Numbered from the stretch's first letter, positions 15,663 through 24,538 are shown. The stretch is DNA of 30,482 nt from Candidatus Latescibacterota bacterium (GCA_016209865.1 JACQVL010000269.1:1-30482); one strand, 5' to 3'. Made by a program: numbers and translations. Notes: generated from the sequence alone by a model not told the origin.

Positions 15663-17270
15663 ATGACAGAATACTATGGCATCCAACACAGCGTGATTGA
15701 ATGGGCCTACGTGTCCGGCACGCGAGACGAGGCCACGTGTCACGAGGTTGAGCTGGATGTGGTCGTGACAGATCCGGAACAGCAAGAATGGAAGGTCCCG
15801 GCATTCTGGGCAGGCGGCCAGGACTGGCGGGTTCGTTTCAGTCCGCGAACGCCCGGTGTGTATCACTATCGAACGCACTGTTCCGATGAGCAGAACGGTG
15901 ACCTGCATGGCCGGGAAGGGGTCCTCACCGTCGCGGCCTACCAAGGCAACAACCCGCTGCTGACACACGGACCCTTACGAGTGAGCGCGAATCGCCGGTA
16001 CCTTGAGCACCTCGACGGCACGCCGTTTTTCTGGCTCGGGGATACCTGGTGGATGGGACTATGCCAGCGGAACGGATGGAGTTTTGAGGATTTTCGGGTG
16101 CTCGCGGCCGATCGCGTGAAGAAAGGGTTCAGTGTCATCCAAATCGTGGCGGGGCTGTATCCCGATATGCCACCCTTCGACCCGCGGGGAGCGAACGAGG
16201 CCGGACATCCGTGGGAGCACGACTACACGTGCATCAACCCGGCCTATTTTGATCGGATGGACCTGCGGATTCACTGGCTGGTCAAGTCGGGCCTGGTGCC
16301 CTGTATCGTCGGATGCTGGGGGTACTTTTTGCCGTGGATGGGACTGAAGAAGATGAAGCAGCACTGGCGGTATCTCATCGCACGGTATGGCGCGTATCCC
16401 GTGGTGTGGTGTCTGGCGGGCGAGGGGGCGATGCCCTACTACCTCTCGGCACAGCGAGAAGCAGACTCGGCTTTTCAGAAGCGGGGCTGGACCGAGGTGG
16501 GACGGTATGTACGGAGCATCGATCCCTACCATCACCCCGTCACCATTCATCCCAACACGACGGCCAGGGAGACGGTGGAGGAGAGCGCCGTGCTGGATGT
16601 GGACATGCTCCAGACTGGCCATGGTGGCTGGGGGAGCGTGTTGAATACCCTCACCCTGGTCAATCGCGCGTATACCCAGGCCCCGTCCATGCCGGTCATC
16701 AACGGAGAAGTCTGTTACGAAGGACATCAGCAGATCAGTTGGCATGATATCCAGCGGTTCCTGTTCTGGACCAGTATGCTGAGTGGAGCAGCGGGTCATA
16801 CGTACGGCGCGGGGGGTATCTGGCAGATGAACACCCGAGAGCAGCCGCATGGACCGTCCCCGCACGGGGGAACGTATGAAAACACCGCATGGGATGTGGC
16901 GATGCAGCTTCCAGGTTCGCATCAGCTTGGTCTGGGCAAAGCCCTCTTGATGCGCTATCCCTGGTTTCGGTTCGAGCCGCATCCTGAATGGGTTGAGCCT
17001 CGTTGGAGTCCCCAGAATTATATGCTGCCTTTTGCAGCCGGTATTCCTGGGGAAGTCCGCGTCGTCTACATCCCGTCGCGGATCTACAACTGGAGCGGCC
17101 CGGTGCTACAGCATCTGGAGGACGGTATCAGGTACCATGCCCGGTATGTCGATCCCATCAGCGGGCATGAGTATGCGCTGGGGGAGGTCGTCGCAACCGC
17201 CGATCAGACGTGGCAAGCGCCAAACGTGCCGTTGGCTCAGGATTGGGTGCTCGTCCTCGAACGGCATTGA
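15663..17270 (+). CDS. DUF5060/DUF4038 glycoside hydrolase (apiosidase-like)
   Basis: A 535-residue protein. Residues 1-92 form a beta-sandwich of the DUF5060 type (ending GVYHYRTHC and GREGVLTV). A DUF4038 TIM barrel follows from about 98, with RYLEHLDGTPFFWLGDTWW (112-130). Candidate catalytic acids are Glu254 in CLAGEGAMP and Glu349 in VINGEVCYEG at barrel strand ends. The C-terminal part (about 440-535) resembles the putative collagen-binding C-terminal domain found in this architecture. GH140 apiosidases share the DUF4038 fold; other members act on diverse plant glycans. No signal peptide is visible, so it may act on imported oligosaccharides in the cytoplasm. The ATG at 15663 has AGGATAGGA upstream. 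It is divergent from the dioxygenase operon and probably co-regulated. Confidence 0.87.
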   Translation: MTEYYGIQHSVIEWAYVSGTRDEATCHEVELDVVVTDPEQQEWKVPAFWAGGQDWRVRFSPRTPGVYHYRTHCSDEQNGDLHGREGVLTVAAYQGNNPLLTHGPLRVSANRRYLEHLDGTPFFWLGDTWWMGLCQRNGWSFEDFRVLAADRVKKGFSVIQIVAGLYPDMPPFDPRGANEAGHPWEHDYTCINPAYFDRMDLRIHWLVKSGLVPCIVGCWGYFLPWMGLKKMKQHWRYLIARYGAYPVVWCLAGEGAMPYYLSAQREADSAFQKRGWTEVGRYVRSIDPYHHPVTIHPNTTARETVEESAVLDVDMLQTGHGGWGSVLNTLTLVNRAYTQAPSMPVINGEVCYEGHQQISWHDIQRFLFWTSMLSGAAGHTYGAGGIWQMNTREQPHGPSPHGGTYENTAWDVAMQLPGSHQLGLGKALLMRYPWFRFEPHPEWVEPRWSPQNYMLPFAAGIPGEVRVVYIPSRIYNWSGPVLQHLEDGIRYHARYVDPISGHEYALGEVVATADQTWQAPNVPLAQDWVLVLERH

Positions 17271-17339
17271 TGCGTTCGGCACAGTGTCGGCACAGCACTT
17301 AGAACGCCTGCCTTCTACCGAAATGATTGATTTTGGCCA

Positions 17340-17407
17340 TTGACACCTTGCGATGGCGCTGTTACTTTATTCCAGTGTCTCTGAGTGAACTGATTGCGGA
17401 CAGTTGA
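17340..17407 (+). promoter_or_regulatory. Promoter and operator-like repeat of the toxin-antitoxin pair
   Basis: TTGACA (17340-17345), 17 bases, TACTTT (17363-17368). Downstream of the predicted start is an inverted repeat, TGAACTG-N8-CAGTTGA, with arms at 17386-17392 and 17401-17407 (one mismatch). A ribbon-helix-helix antitoxin such as BrnA normally represses its own operon at this kind of site. Confidence 0.5.
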
Positions 17408-17418
17408 GTGAGCGTGTT

Positions 17419-17706
17419 ATGCGCATTGACTATATTGTCTGTTCCGAACCCATCGAAGCAAAACTGGCCACAAAACACTCGATCACGGTTCGGGAAGCGC
17501 GTCAGGTCTTGCTCAATCGTCCACAGTTCCGTTTTGCGGAAAAGGGTTATACGAAAGGTGAGAATGTCTATGCCGCGTTCGGACAAACCTTTGGTGGCCG
17601 GTATGTCGTTGTCTACTTTGTCTATAAACCCGATACCGCCACAGCAATCATAATCAGCGCACGCGACATGAGCGCGAAGGAGCAGAGGGCCTATGGCCGC
17701 AAATAA
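17419..17706 (+). CDS. brnT: BrnT-family toxin
   Basis: A 95-residue BrnT (DUF497) family protein. BrnT toxins are small ribonucleases of the RelE-like fold that inhibit translation. The family pattern is visible: KLATKHSITVREARQVLLN, a Phe/Gly-rich middle (FRFAEKGYTKGENVYAAFG), then VVYFVY and IIISARDMSAKEQRAYGR at the end. The ATG at 17419 is chosen; a TTG at 17404 is possible, and neither has a strong ribosome site. Gene order is toxin first, as usual for brnTA, and its 3' end overlaps the antitoxin by 14 bases. No truncation is seen, so the toxin looks functional. Confidence 0.85.
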   Translation: MRIDYIVCSEPIEAKLATKHSITVREARQVLLNRPQFRFAEKGYTKGENVYAAFGQTFGGRYVVVYFVYKPDTATAIIISARDMSAKEQRAYGRK

Positions 17707-17971
17707 ACGCAGCAGCATTTCAAAAGCCGATTCTTTGGAGAAGATGGGAGAGTTTTGGGATACGCATGATTTCACAGAGTATGACGATCCCAACGCGCCG
17801 GATGCGGATTTTACGGTGACCTGTGCGGTTCCGATCGCGTTAGACATTTTCGAAGCGGTTGAACAGTACGCGCATCGGCAAGGGATAGGCGTTGAAACCC
17901 TGATCAATCTCTGGGTGCAAAAGAAACTGGCCGAAGAGGCTCAGACGACAGAGGATCGAGAGTCTGAGTAG
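17693..17971 (+). CDS. brnA: BrnA/CopG-type antitoxin
   Basis: A 92-residue antitoxin. The N-terminal part contains FWDTHDFTEYDD, a typical toxin-wrapping segment of BrnA and related CopG antitoxins. The C-terminal part (about 43-80) has the form of a ribbon-helix-helix: FTVTCAVPIALDIFEAVEQY followed by GVETLINLWVQKKL. It would neutralise BrnT and repress the shared promoter. The start overlaps the toxin gene by 14 bases, so translation is coupled. The acidic tail is normal for an antitoxin. Confidence 0.85.
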   Translation: MAANKRSSISKADSLEKMGEFWDTHDFTEYDDPNAPDADFTVTCAVPIALDIFEAVEQYAHRQGIGVETLINLWVQKKLAEEAQTTEDRESE

Positions 17972-18031
17972 CATTGCGCGGCATCCTCACCAGAGTCGGC
18001 CTCCCATCTTCCATCTATTCAGAATTGAGTC

Positions 18032-18060
18032 TTCGATAGCTATTCGAACACTCAAATAAT
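18032..18060 (+). promoter_or_regulatory. Possible promoter and inverted repeat ahead of the sensor kinase
   Basis: A weak sigma-70-like pair, TTCGAT (18032-18037) with 17 bases to AATAAT (18055-18060), lies about 60 bases before the kinase gene. An inverted repeat, TTCGA-N7-TCGAA (18032-18048), overlaps it. A second -10-like TATAGT at 18078-18083 has no partner -35. The site could be bound by the NarL-type regulator, but this is a guess. Confidence 0.3.
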
Positions 18061-18119
18061 CCCTGATCGAAAACCGGTATAGTAGGGCCGTTCGTTACTG
18101 AACTACGGAAATTCCAGCG

Positions 18120-19631
18120 ATGGTACGGATCTATTGTTTACCCGATGAACGTGAATTTGAGATCAAGACGGAGGTCACCATTTTGGACGCGGCGCTCCAG
18201 GCCGATACGCCTTTTACCTGTGAATGCGGCGGTGGTGGGGATTGCTGTACATGCCGCGTGCTGGTGCTGGAAGGATTGGAACACTGTACGCCGCGCACCG
18301 AGCAGGAACAGGAACGTGCCACGGCACTGGACTTTCCGCCCAATGTCCGTCTGGCCTGCCAGACACGGGTAACGGGCGATGTGACGGTACGGCGTCTGGT
18401 TATCCAGGACATGAAGCAGGGTACTTCTGATACAAATGAGACGCCAACTCCGCCGATCCTCGAACGGCATCACAGGCATCTGTCGATTCTCAACACCATT
18501 GCCGGGGAATTAAATCGATCTGTTGATCTTCGTCAGGCGCTCCAGACCGTCCTGGCACAGGTGGCGACTTTGCTGGATCTGGAGACCGGCTGGATCTTTC
18601 TGCTCGACCGGGATACCGAAGACTCGTATCTGGCCGCCTTGCAGAACCTGCCGCCAGCCCTTGCAGACAACCCACAGCTTCTTGAGGGCTCGTGTTATTG
18701 TCTCGACAGCTACCGGAACGGCAGTCTGAAAGGCGCGGCCAATGTCAATGTGATCACCTGCAGCCGGCTGCACAAGCTCACGGAGGGGACCGAAGGGTTG
18801 CGTTTTCATGCGAGCATCCCCCTGTATGCCCATGACCGAAAACTTGGTATTCTGAACGTGGCCAGCCGGAACTGGCGGGGACTCTCAGACGATGATCTCC
18901 GGCTGCTCAACACCATCGGAGACCTCCTCAGCATAGCGCTCGAACGGGCTCACCTCTTCGAGCAGAGCATCCATATGGGCGTCCTTGAAGAACGCTACCG
19001 GCTCGCGCGTGAACTGCATGATACGCTGGGTCAAGGACTCGCCGCCATCGTGATGAAACTTGACGCGCTGGATGCTGTGATCGAAGCGAATACAGCGCAT
19101 GAGCAGATCCATGATCAACTCCATTACATCCTGGAGCTGGCACGCGCCAACCTCGAAGAAGGGAGACGCGCCATGCTTGATCTGCGGGCGGCTCCCCTTG
19201 AAGGATACTCGCTGGCCGAGGCGCTCACCCGACTAACGAACACCATTGCCACCGAATATCCCATCCGCGTCTCATGCTCCACCAGAGGCGACAACCACCC
19301 TTTACCTATCCGCATTCAATCAGGACTCTTCCGCATCGCGCAGGAAGCGCTCAACAATATTGTTCAGCATGCGCAGGCCTGTCAGGTCTCAGTACAATTG
19401 GTGACCATGCCAGGCCATGTCCATCTCACCATCAGGGACGATGGCTGTGGCTTCGACCCCTCTATGCTTCCTCCGAATCATTATGGCTTGATCGGCATCC
19501 ACGAACGGGCGAAATTACTTGAAGGTAAAGTAGAAATAGAGAGCCGTCCTGAGCAGGGAACGACCCTTGATGTAAGTATTCCTTTGAGAGCCACGCATGG
19601 CGATGCCCATCCGCATCATGATCGTCGATGA
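18120..19631 (+). CDS. Ferredoxin-GAF-histidine kinase fusion (redox sensor)
   Basis: A 503-residue sensor kinase with an unusual N-terminus. Residues 1-97 form a [2Fe-2S] ferredoxin domain with Cys36, Cys42, Cys45 and Cys80 in the adrenodoxin-like C-x5-C-x2-C...C spacing; Cys34 and Cys43 are extra. Residues about 135-280 are a GAF domain containing GSCYCLD (Cys192, Cys194) and VITCSRL (Cys214), which could bind a metal or sense thiol state. A HisKA_3-type dimerisation domain has phospho-acceptor His300 in [14 protein letters not shown]. The HATPase domain shows Asn413 in ALNNIVQHA and DDGCGFD (441-447). No membrane segment exists, so it is cytoplasmic. The last 35 bases overlap the response regulator gene. 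It probably reads redox state or nitrogen oxides; the signal is not known. Confidence 0.9.
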   Translation: MVRIYCLPDEREFEIKTEVTILDAALQADTPFTCECGGGGDCCTCRVLVLEGLEHCTPRTEQEQERATALDFPPNVRLACQTRVTGDVTVRRLVIQDMKQGTSDTNETPTPPILERHHRHLSILNTIAGELNRSVDLRQALQTVLAQVATLLDLETGWIFLLDRDTEDSYLAALQNLPPALADNPQLLEGSCYCLDSYRNGSLKGAANVNVITCSRLHKLTEGTEGLRFHASIPLYAHDRKLGILNVASRNWRGLSDDDLRLLNTIGDLLSIALERAHLFEQSIHMGVLEERYRLARELHDTLGQGLAAIVMKLDALDAVIEANTAHEQIHDQLHYILELARANLEEGRRAMLDLRAAPLEGYSLAEALTRLTNTIATEYPIRVSCSTRGDNHPLPIRIQSGLFRIAQEALNNIVQHAQACQVSVQLVTMPGHVHLTIRDDGCGFDPSMLPPNHYGLIGIHERAKLLEGKVEIESRPEQGTTLDVSIPLRATHGDAHPHHDRR

Positions 19632-20247
19632 TCATCCCGTCGTGCGGGATGGCCTGCGTGCGATCCTCAACACCCAATCCGACTTCGAGGTCGTGGCCGA
19701 ACTCAAAAATGGGACAGGGGTTGTGAACGCAGCGTCGTCCCTAAAGCCGGACGTGATCCTGCTCGATCTGGAAATGCCTGAAGTTGACGGCATCGAGGCA
19801 TTGCATCGCCTGCGGACAGCCGGTCGCGAAGCACGCGTGATCGTTCTCACCGTGTTCGATACGGATGAACGTATCCTCGCGGCTGTGCAGGCTGGGGCCC
19901 AGGGGTATCTGCTCAAGGGTGCCACACGTGATGAGATTTTTCAGGCAATTCGCGTCGTGCATGCCGGTGGGTCGCTCCTCCAGCCGCTCATTACCTCCAA
20001 ACTCCTCAAGCAGGTCCGTCAGGGCCAATCTGTACCCCAACCGGCCTGTCCGCTTACGCCGCGCGAACGGGACGTGCTGTGGCACGTCGCCAAAGGGTTA
20101 TTGAACAAAGAGATTGCGGACGTGCTGCAGATCAGCGAGCGGACGGTCAAATTTCACATCAGCTCGATCCTGAGCAAGTTAGGCGCGGGCAACCGGACGG
20201 AAGCCGTCGCCATCGCCACGCAGCAGGGCATCCTCCCGAAAAAATAA
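19597..20247 (+). CDS. NarL/FixJ-family response regulator
   Basis: A 216-residue regulator. The receiver domain has Asp11 and Asp12, phospho-acceptor Asp57 in [11 protein letters not shown], Thr85 and Lys107 (LLKG). A LuxR-type helix-turn-helix follows at about 152-212, beginning [15 protein letters not shown], with recognition segment [14 protein letters not shown]. The gene overlaps the kinase by 35 bases, so the pair is a coupled two-component system. ATG 19597 or 19603 may be used. A strong intrinsic terminator lies 57 bases downstream. Target genes are not known; the exporter operon is the closest candidate. Confidence 0.95.
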   Translation: MAMPIRIMIVDDHPVVRDGLRAILNTQSDFEVVAELKNGTGVVNAASSLKPDVILLDLEMPEVDGIEALHRLRTAGREARVIVLTVFDTDERILAAVQAGAQGYLLKGATRDEIFQAIRVVHAGGSLLQPLITSKLLKQVRQGQSVPQPACPLTPRERDVLWHVAKGLLNKEIADVLQISERTVKFHISSILSKLGAGNRTEAVAIATQQGILPKK

Positions 20248-20304
20248 ACGCCAATCTGTCCGAAAAGACAGGTCATACCTGTCCTAATTACCAGTCATCA
20301 TCTG

Positions 20305-20334
20305 GCCCTTTGCCTGAGGCAAAGGGCTTTTTTT
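20305..20334 (+). terminator. Intrinsic terminator after the two-component genes
   Basis: A perfect 10-bp stem, GCCCTTTGCC (20305-20314) and GGCAAAGGGC (20318-20327), with loop TGA, followed by seven T residues (20328-20334). It separates the two-component operon from the exporter operon. Confidence 0.95.
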
Positions 20335-20374
20335 CTGGCTATCTTTGTCGTGCGCACTCAATAAGGAGATCCTT

Positions 20375-20752
20375 ATGAAAAAGCGGCATTCTTTTTTCTT
20401 TCGTGCCCAGCAGCGCCACCCGGTTCTGTTGCATCTGTTCGGTATGATGCTGGTGCAGGTGTGCATCATTTTCCTGCCCGTGGTACTCTATGCCGTGCTC
20501 TTTCAACCGGACATTCCATTCGCCTTCATTATAGCAAGGATTCCATGGGGACCGGTTCTTCTGGTCATCGCGATAGTGGCAGCCTTAAGCCTGCTCAACA
20601 TGCCCTTGGATTCCGGCATCTGGATTCAGGCGGCGCCTGAGCCGGAAGAGGACGATAACGCATCGGCACCTGATGTGCTAATACCAGAGCAAGAGTTTCT
20701 GCATACGGATACCGAAAACGGCGTTGTCAAGATAACTGAGGCGGCGTTTTGA
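20375..20752 (+). CDS. Small two-helix membrane protein
   Basis: A 125-residue protein of unknown family. It has a basic N-terminus (MKKRHSFFFR) and two hydrophobic segments, about 16-43 and 49-77, with a Pro-containing turn between them. A polar, acidic C-terminal tail (88-125) follows. The start ATG 20375 has AAGGAG upstream. The stop overlaps the start of the first ABC gene (TGATG), which indicates tight translational coupling and a shared function, perhaps as an accessory or substrate-handling subunit of the exporter. There is no signal peptidase or lipobox motif. Confidence 0.75.
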   Translation: MKKRHSFFFRAQQRHPVLLHLFGMMLVQVCIIFLPVVLYAVLFQPDIPFAFIIARIPWGPVLLVIAIVAALSLLNMPLDSGIWIQAAPEPEEDDNASAPDVLIPEQEFLHTDTENGVVKITEAAF

Positions 20753-22611
20753 TGTCCTCGAGGTCACAAAGGGATCGCTGCAACCACTGCGGTCGCCTGC
20801 TTCCCGATAACGGCATATGTCCGGCCTGTGTGAGGCGCATTCATACGCTCGATCGGCTCTTCCGTTATCTCAAACCTTATACCGACACCGTAGCCGTTCT
20901 ATCTCTTGCCGCGGTCATGAGCGCCGCACTCAACCTCATCCCGCCCCTGATCACCCGTCGCCTTGTGGATGAGGTGCTGGTCGTCCGGGAAGGGAATATG
21001 ATGTCGTTCGAAGACCGCATGAATCTTCTCATCTGGCTGGTCCTGGCGTTGTTCGGGCTTCGCCTGTTGCAGGAATTGGTAGACTGGGGAAGCCGCTGGA
21101 CAAGAAGCTGGCTCGGGCCTCGCTTGAAGTCCGACGTCCGCAGCCAGCTTTATCGGCACCTTGAGTGGCTCTCCCTGCATGAACACGACAAACGACCGAC
21201 AGGCGATCTCGTGTCGCGTCTCACGCACGATACACAGAAGTTCGAAGAATACCTCACGTCTTTTTTCTCCGGTCTGGTGACCAACTGCCTTATGGTTATC
21301 GGTACCTTCGGATTCCTTCTCTGGCTCAACCGGTCGCTGGCCCTGCTGCTGCTGCTCCCCATACCTCTACTGCTGGTCTGGACACTGCTTTTCAGCCAGT
21401 GTCTCCATGAGGATGCCCATCGCCGGCAGCGCTGCTGGTCGATGCTGACGACGCATCTGCAAGAGACCCTCTCCGGCATCCGCGTCATCAAAGCATTCAG
21501 CCGGGAGCACCGCGTGATACAGCAGTTCCGGCAACAGATCGAATATCTGGTCGATGTGACGGCACGCGGAGAGCGGAATCGGCACATCTCCTCCGAGACG
21601 GCCACCTGGATCATCGGGCTTGGCGGCCTGATCATCTGGTTTTTCGGGGGATTCGATGTTCTCCAGGGTGAACTGACGCTGGGCACACTGGTGGCGTTCT
21701 ACGGGTATATTTCGCTTTTCTACCAGCCGGTAGAGTCGTTCGGACAGTTGCAGAACAAGACGATCGAGGCGGTCGTCAGCGCACAGCGCGTCTTCGAAAT
21801 CCTGGACATTCGTCCGGAACCGTACCATGATCCGAAGGCGCATCCTATGCCCGCCATACAGGGCAGGATCCGATTTCGTGGCGTTACCTTCGGCTATGAG
21901 CCCCATCGTCCGGTGCTCCATGCCCTCGATTTCGACATCGCCCCCGGCGAGATGATCGGTCTGGTCGGCCGATCGGGCGCCGGGAAGAGCACGACTGTGA
22001 GCCTGATCGGCCGTTTCTACGAGGTGGATGAGGGGCATATTGAGATTGACGGGCTCGATATCCGGGAGATCCGTCTGGAAGACCTCAGACGTCAAACCGG
22101 CATTGTACTGCAGGATCCGATCCTGTTCGACGGGACTATCGCGGACAATATCCGATACGGCAAGCCTGATGCAACCTTCGCAGACATCATCCACGCGGCT
22201 GTCACGGCGAATGCTCATGATTTTATCGTCGCCAGGCCGGACGGCTACGATACCCGTGTCGGAGAACATGGCGTCAGGCTCTCCGGCGGTGAGAAGCAGC
22301 GCATCGCCATCGCCCGCGCGCTCCTGCAGGATCCGGCCATCCTTATCCTGGACGAACCCACCTCCTCGGTCGATGTGGAAACCGAGCGACAGATCCAGGA
22401 GGCCGTCGACCGCTTGGTACAGGGACGCACCACAGTCACGATCGCACACCGTCTCTCGACCCTGCGCTACGCGGACCGGCTGATCGTCCTCGACCGCGGA
22501 CGCATCGTGGAAACGGGCACGCATCAGGAACTGCTCGCAAGAGGCGGTGTCTTCTACCATCTTGTACAACTCCAGAAGCAGGTATCCGAAGTCATGGCGC
22601 TCACAGAATAG
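20752..22611 (+). CDS. ABC exporter half-transporter with N-terminal zinc ribbon
   Basis: A 619-residue fused membrane/ATPase subunit. Residues 10-26 hold a zinc-ribbon-like CxxC...CxxC (Cys10, Cys13, Cys23, Cys26). A six-helix exporter membrane domain runs from about 40 to 340. The ATPase domain has Walker A GRSGAGKST (406-414), signature LSGGEKQR (about 510-517), Walker B LILDEPTSSVD and the H-loop IAHRLST, all intact. It probably forms a heterodimer with the next gene. NCBI family names link ABC proteins next to DUF1854 with cyanophycin metabolism, but no cyanophycin gene is present here. Earlier TTG 20749 is less likely than ATG 20752. Confidence 0.92.
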   Translation: MSSRSQRDRCNHCGRLLPDNGICPACVRRIHTLDRLFRYLKPYTDTVAVLSLAAVMSAALNLIPPLITRRLVDEVLVVREGNMMSFEDRMNLLIWLVLALFGLRLLQELVDWGSRWTRSWLGPRLKSDVRSQLYRHLEWLSLHEHDKRPTGDLVSRLTHDTQKFEEYLTSFFSGLVTNCLMVIGTFGFLLWLNRSLALLLLLPIPLLLVWTLLFSQCLHEDAHRRQRCWSMLTTHLQETLSGIRVIKAFSREHRVIQQFRQQIEYLVDVTARGERNRHISSETATWIIGLGGLIIWFFGGFDVLQGELTLGTLVAFYGYISLFYQPVESFGQLQNKTIEAVVSAQRVFEILDIRPEPYHDPKAHPMPAIQGRIRFRGVTFGYEPHRPVLHALDFDIAPGEMIGLVGRSGAGKSTTVSLIGRFYEVDEGHIEIDGLDIREIRLEDLRRQTGIVLQDPILFDGTIADNIRYGKPDATFADIIHAAVTANAHDFIVARPDGYDTRVGEHGVRLSGGEKQRIAIARALLQDPAILILDEPTSSVDVETERQIQEAVDRLVQGRTTVTIAHRLSTLRYADRLIVLDRGRIVETGTHQELLARGGVFYHLVQLQKQVSEVMALTE

Positions 22612-22621
22612 GCGACCCCTT

Positions 22622-24457
22622 ATGCAAGGTTTTATTAAATCCCTCATAAAATCGTTCAAAAGAGGATCGACGCTCCGCCGGCTGGCCGCTTACCTTTTGC
22701 CCTATCGTATGCCTATGATCGGAGTGATTGCAGTGATCGTCGCCCAATCGGTGGTCAAGCTCCTCCCGCCGCTGCTCATGAAATATATCATCGATGACAT
22801 CCTGATACCCCGGTCCAACGCCGGCCTCCTCGTCTGGTGTGTTCTGGGACTGTTGGGTGTCAATATTCTGAACTGGTTCTTCAACATTTTGAATGAATGG
22901 GGGACTGCCTGGCTGGGGCACCGCGCCACGACAGATATTCAGGCGGACCTGTATCAGCATCTGCAAATGCTGCCGCTCAGAACTTATGATAAACAAAAAG
23001 TCGGTGCCCTGATAAGTCGAATCACCGATGACGCCGGGCGTCTGCAAATCTTGTTTTCCGGTTCCGGACCGTACTTCCTGGTCAATGCTGTGATGCTGGC
23101 GGGCATGCTGGCAATTCTGCTTTCCATGAGCTGGGAACTCACCCTGTATGCGATGCTGCCGGCGCCATTGATTATCCTGGCGACGCGTGTATTTCAGTAT
23201 CGCGATCTGTTGCGCCGTCTCTCCATCAACAATGCTCGGTTTAATGCCCATGTGAGCGAAACGCTGGCGGGGCTGCGGCTGGTCAAGACGTGTGCCCAGG
23301 AAGCGCGGGAGGCGGAAAGATTTGACGGGATTAATAATGAAGTGCGGCAGTCGCATACGGCATTCGGACGGATACTTGGCCATTACTTCCAGAGCAGCCA
23401 GTATATGCTGGGCCTCGGCATATTTCTGGTCTGGTACGCCGGTGGAAGGGCGGTGCTAGACCCTGCGGACGGCATGACGCTGGGCGGGTTACTGGCATTT
23501 CTGAGTTACATCGCCATGCTTTATCAACCTCTTAATTGGTTCATAATTTTCCATGGTCAGATCATCGGGGGCATGATGAGCGTGGAACGGGTTTTTGAAC
23601 TTATGGACGAAGCGCCGGAACCGTTCTATCATCCCGATGCCGTCCCGATGCCGCAGATGAAAGGTCATGTGGCATTTCATCATGTTTCGTTCGGTTATGA
23701 CCGGAGCACACCGGTGCTGGAGGATATCACGCTCGACGTCGCGCCTGGAGAGATGATCGGTCTGGTCGGTCGATCGGGCGTGGGAAAGACCACCATGATC
23801 AATCTCATCTGCCGATTTTATGAAGTGGAACGCGGCGCTCTGAAGATCGATGGGATCGATATCCGTGACATCCGGCTGCAAGATCTGCGCCGCCACATCG
23901 GCATCGCACCTCAGGCGTCATTTCTGTTCAACGGGACTATCGCGGACAACATCCGGTTCGGCAAACCAGAGGCTTCGATGGAGGAGGTCATTCAGGCGGC
24001 CGTGGCCGCACATGCCCATGATTTTATCGTTGCCAGAAAGGACGGCTACGACACCCTGATAGGTGAGCAGGGATCGAGACTTTCGGGAGGCGAGAGACAG
24101 CGCATCACCATCGCCCGGGCCATCCTCAGTGATCCCACTATCCTTATTCTCGATGAAGCGACTTCGTCTGTCGATGTGGAGAGCGAGCAGCATATCCAGG
24201 AGGCCATCGCCCGGTTGATTCAAGGCCGTACCACTTTCGCCATCGCGCACCGGCTGTCCACGCTTCGGAGGGCAGACCGTATTGTTGTTCTGGACGATAA
24301 TAGGATTGCTGAAATCGGTACCCATGAAGCGTTGATGGCGCGACAAGGACTCTTCTATCAGATGGTCAGGGCGCAGCAGGAGACCTCGGCGATCGTGGCG
24401 GTACACGGTGGTAAAGACGACCCGGAACGCGAGAAGGAGCACACCTATGACAGATGA
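22622..24457 (+). CDS. ABC exporter half-transporter (second)
   Basis: A 611-residue exporter subunit. The membrane domain spans about 28-320, starting LLPYRMPMIGVIAVIVAQS. The ATPase domain has Walker A GRSGVGKTT (383-391), Q-loop region GIAPQASFLFNG, signature LSGGERQR (about 487-494), LILDEATSSVD and IAHRLST. Both catalytic Glu and His are present, so both sites of a heterodimer could be active. It lacks the N-terminal zinc ribbon of its partner. ATG 22622 is ten bases after the partner's stop; an upstream in-frame TTG would overlap that gene deeply. The two transporters are clearly paralogous, most strongly around the ATPase and the YGYD-type insert, but not a recent tandem copy. Confidence 0.93.
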   Translation: MQGFIKSLIKSFKRGSTLRRLAAYLLPYRMPMIGVIAVIVAQSVVKLLPPLLMKYIIDDILIPRSNAGLLVWCVLGLLGVNILNWFFNILNEWGTAWLGHRATTDIQADLYQHLQMLPLRTYDKQKVGALISRITDDAGRLQILFSGSGPYFLVNAVMLAGMLAILLSMSWELTLYAMLPAPLIILATRVFQYRDLLRRLSINNARFNAHVSETLAGLRLVKTCAQEAREAERFDGINNEVRQSHTAFGRILGHYFQSSQYMLGLGIFLVWYAGGRAVLDPADGMTLGGLLAFLSYIAMLYQPLNWFIIFHGQIIGGMMSVERVFELMDEAPEPFYHPDAVPMPQMKGHVAFHHVSFGYDRSTPVLEDITLDVAPGEMIGLVGRSGVGKTTMINLICRFYEVERGALKIDGIDIRDIRLQDLRRHIGIAPQASFLFNGTIADNIRFGKPEASMEEVIQAAVAAHAHDFIVARKDGYDTLIGEQGSRLSGGERQRITIARAILSDPTILILDEATSSVDVESEQHIQEAIARLIQGRTTFAIAHRLSTLRRADRIVVLDDNRIAEIGTHEALMARQGLFYQMVRAQQETSAIVAVHGGKDDPEREKEHTYDR

Positions 24458-24482
24458 AATACCAGGCGGTTTGCTTTTCTAA
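24447..24482 (+). other. Possible 11-residue ORF at the end of the ABC gene
   Basis: MTDEIPGGLLF, starting out of frame inside the last codons of the second ABC gene. A strong AAGGAG site sits seven bases before the ATG. It may be a coupled leader or peptide, or the remaining start of a lost gene. The ribosome site lies within coding sequence, so it may be coincidental. Confidence 0.25.
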
Positions 24483-24538
24483 CGACGGTTGAGAGGCCAA
24501 ACCATTTCCTGAAAGACTATAATCCCGAGGACGTACCG

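Noticed and set aside
24518-24523. TATAAT ahead of the DUF1854 gene as a promoter
   Set aside because: The best -35-like TTGAGA (24489-24494) is 23 bases away, too far for a normal spacer.
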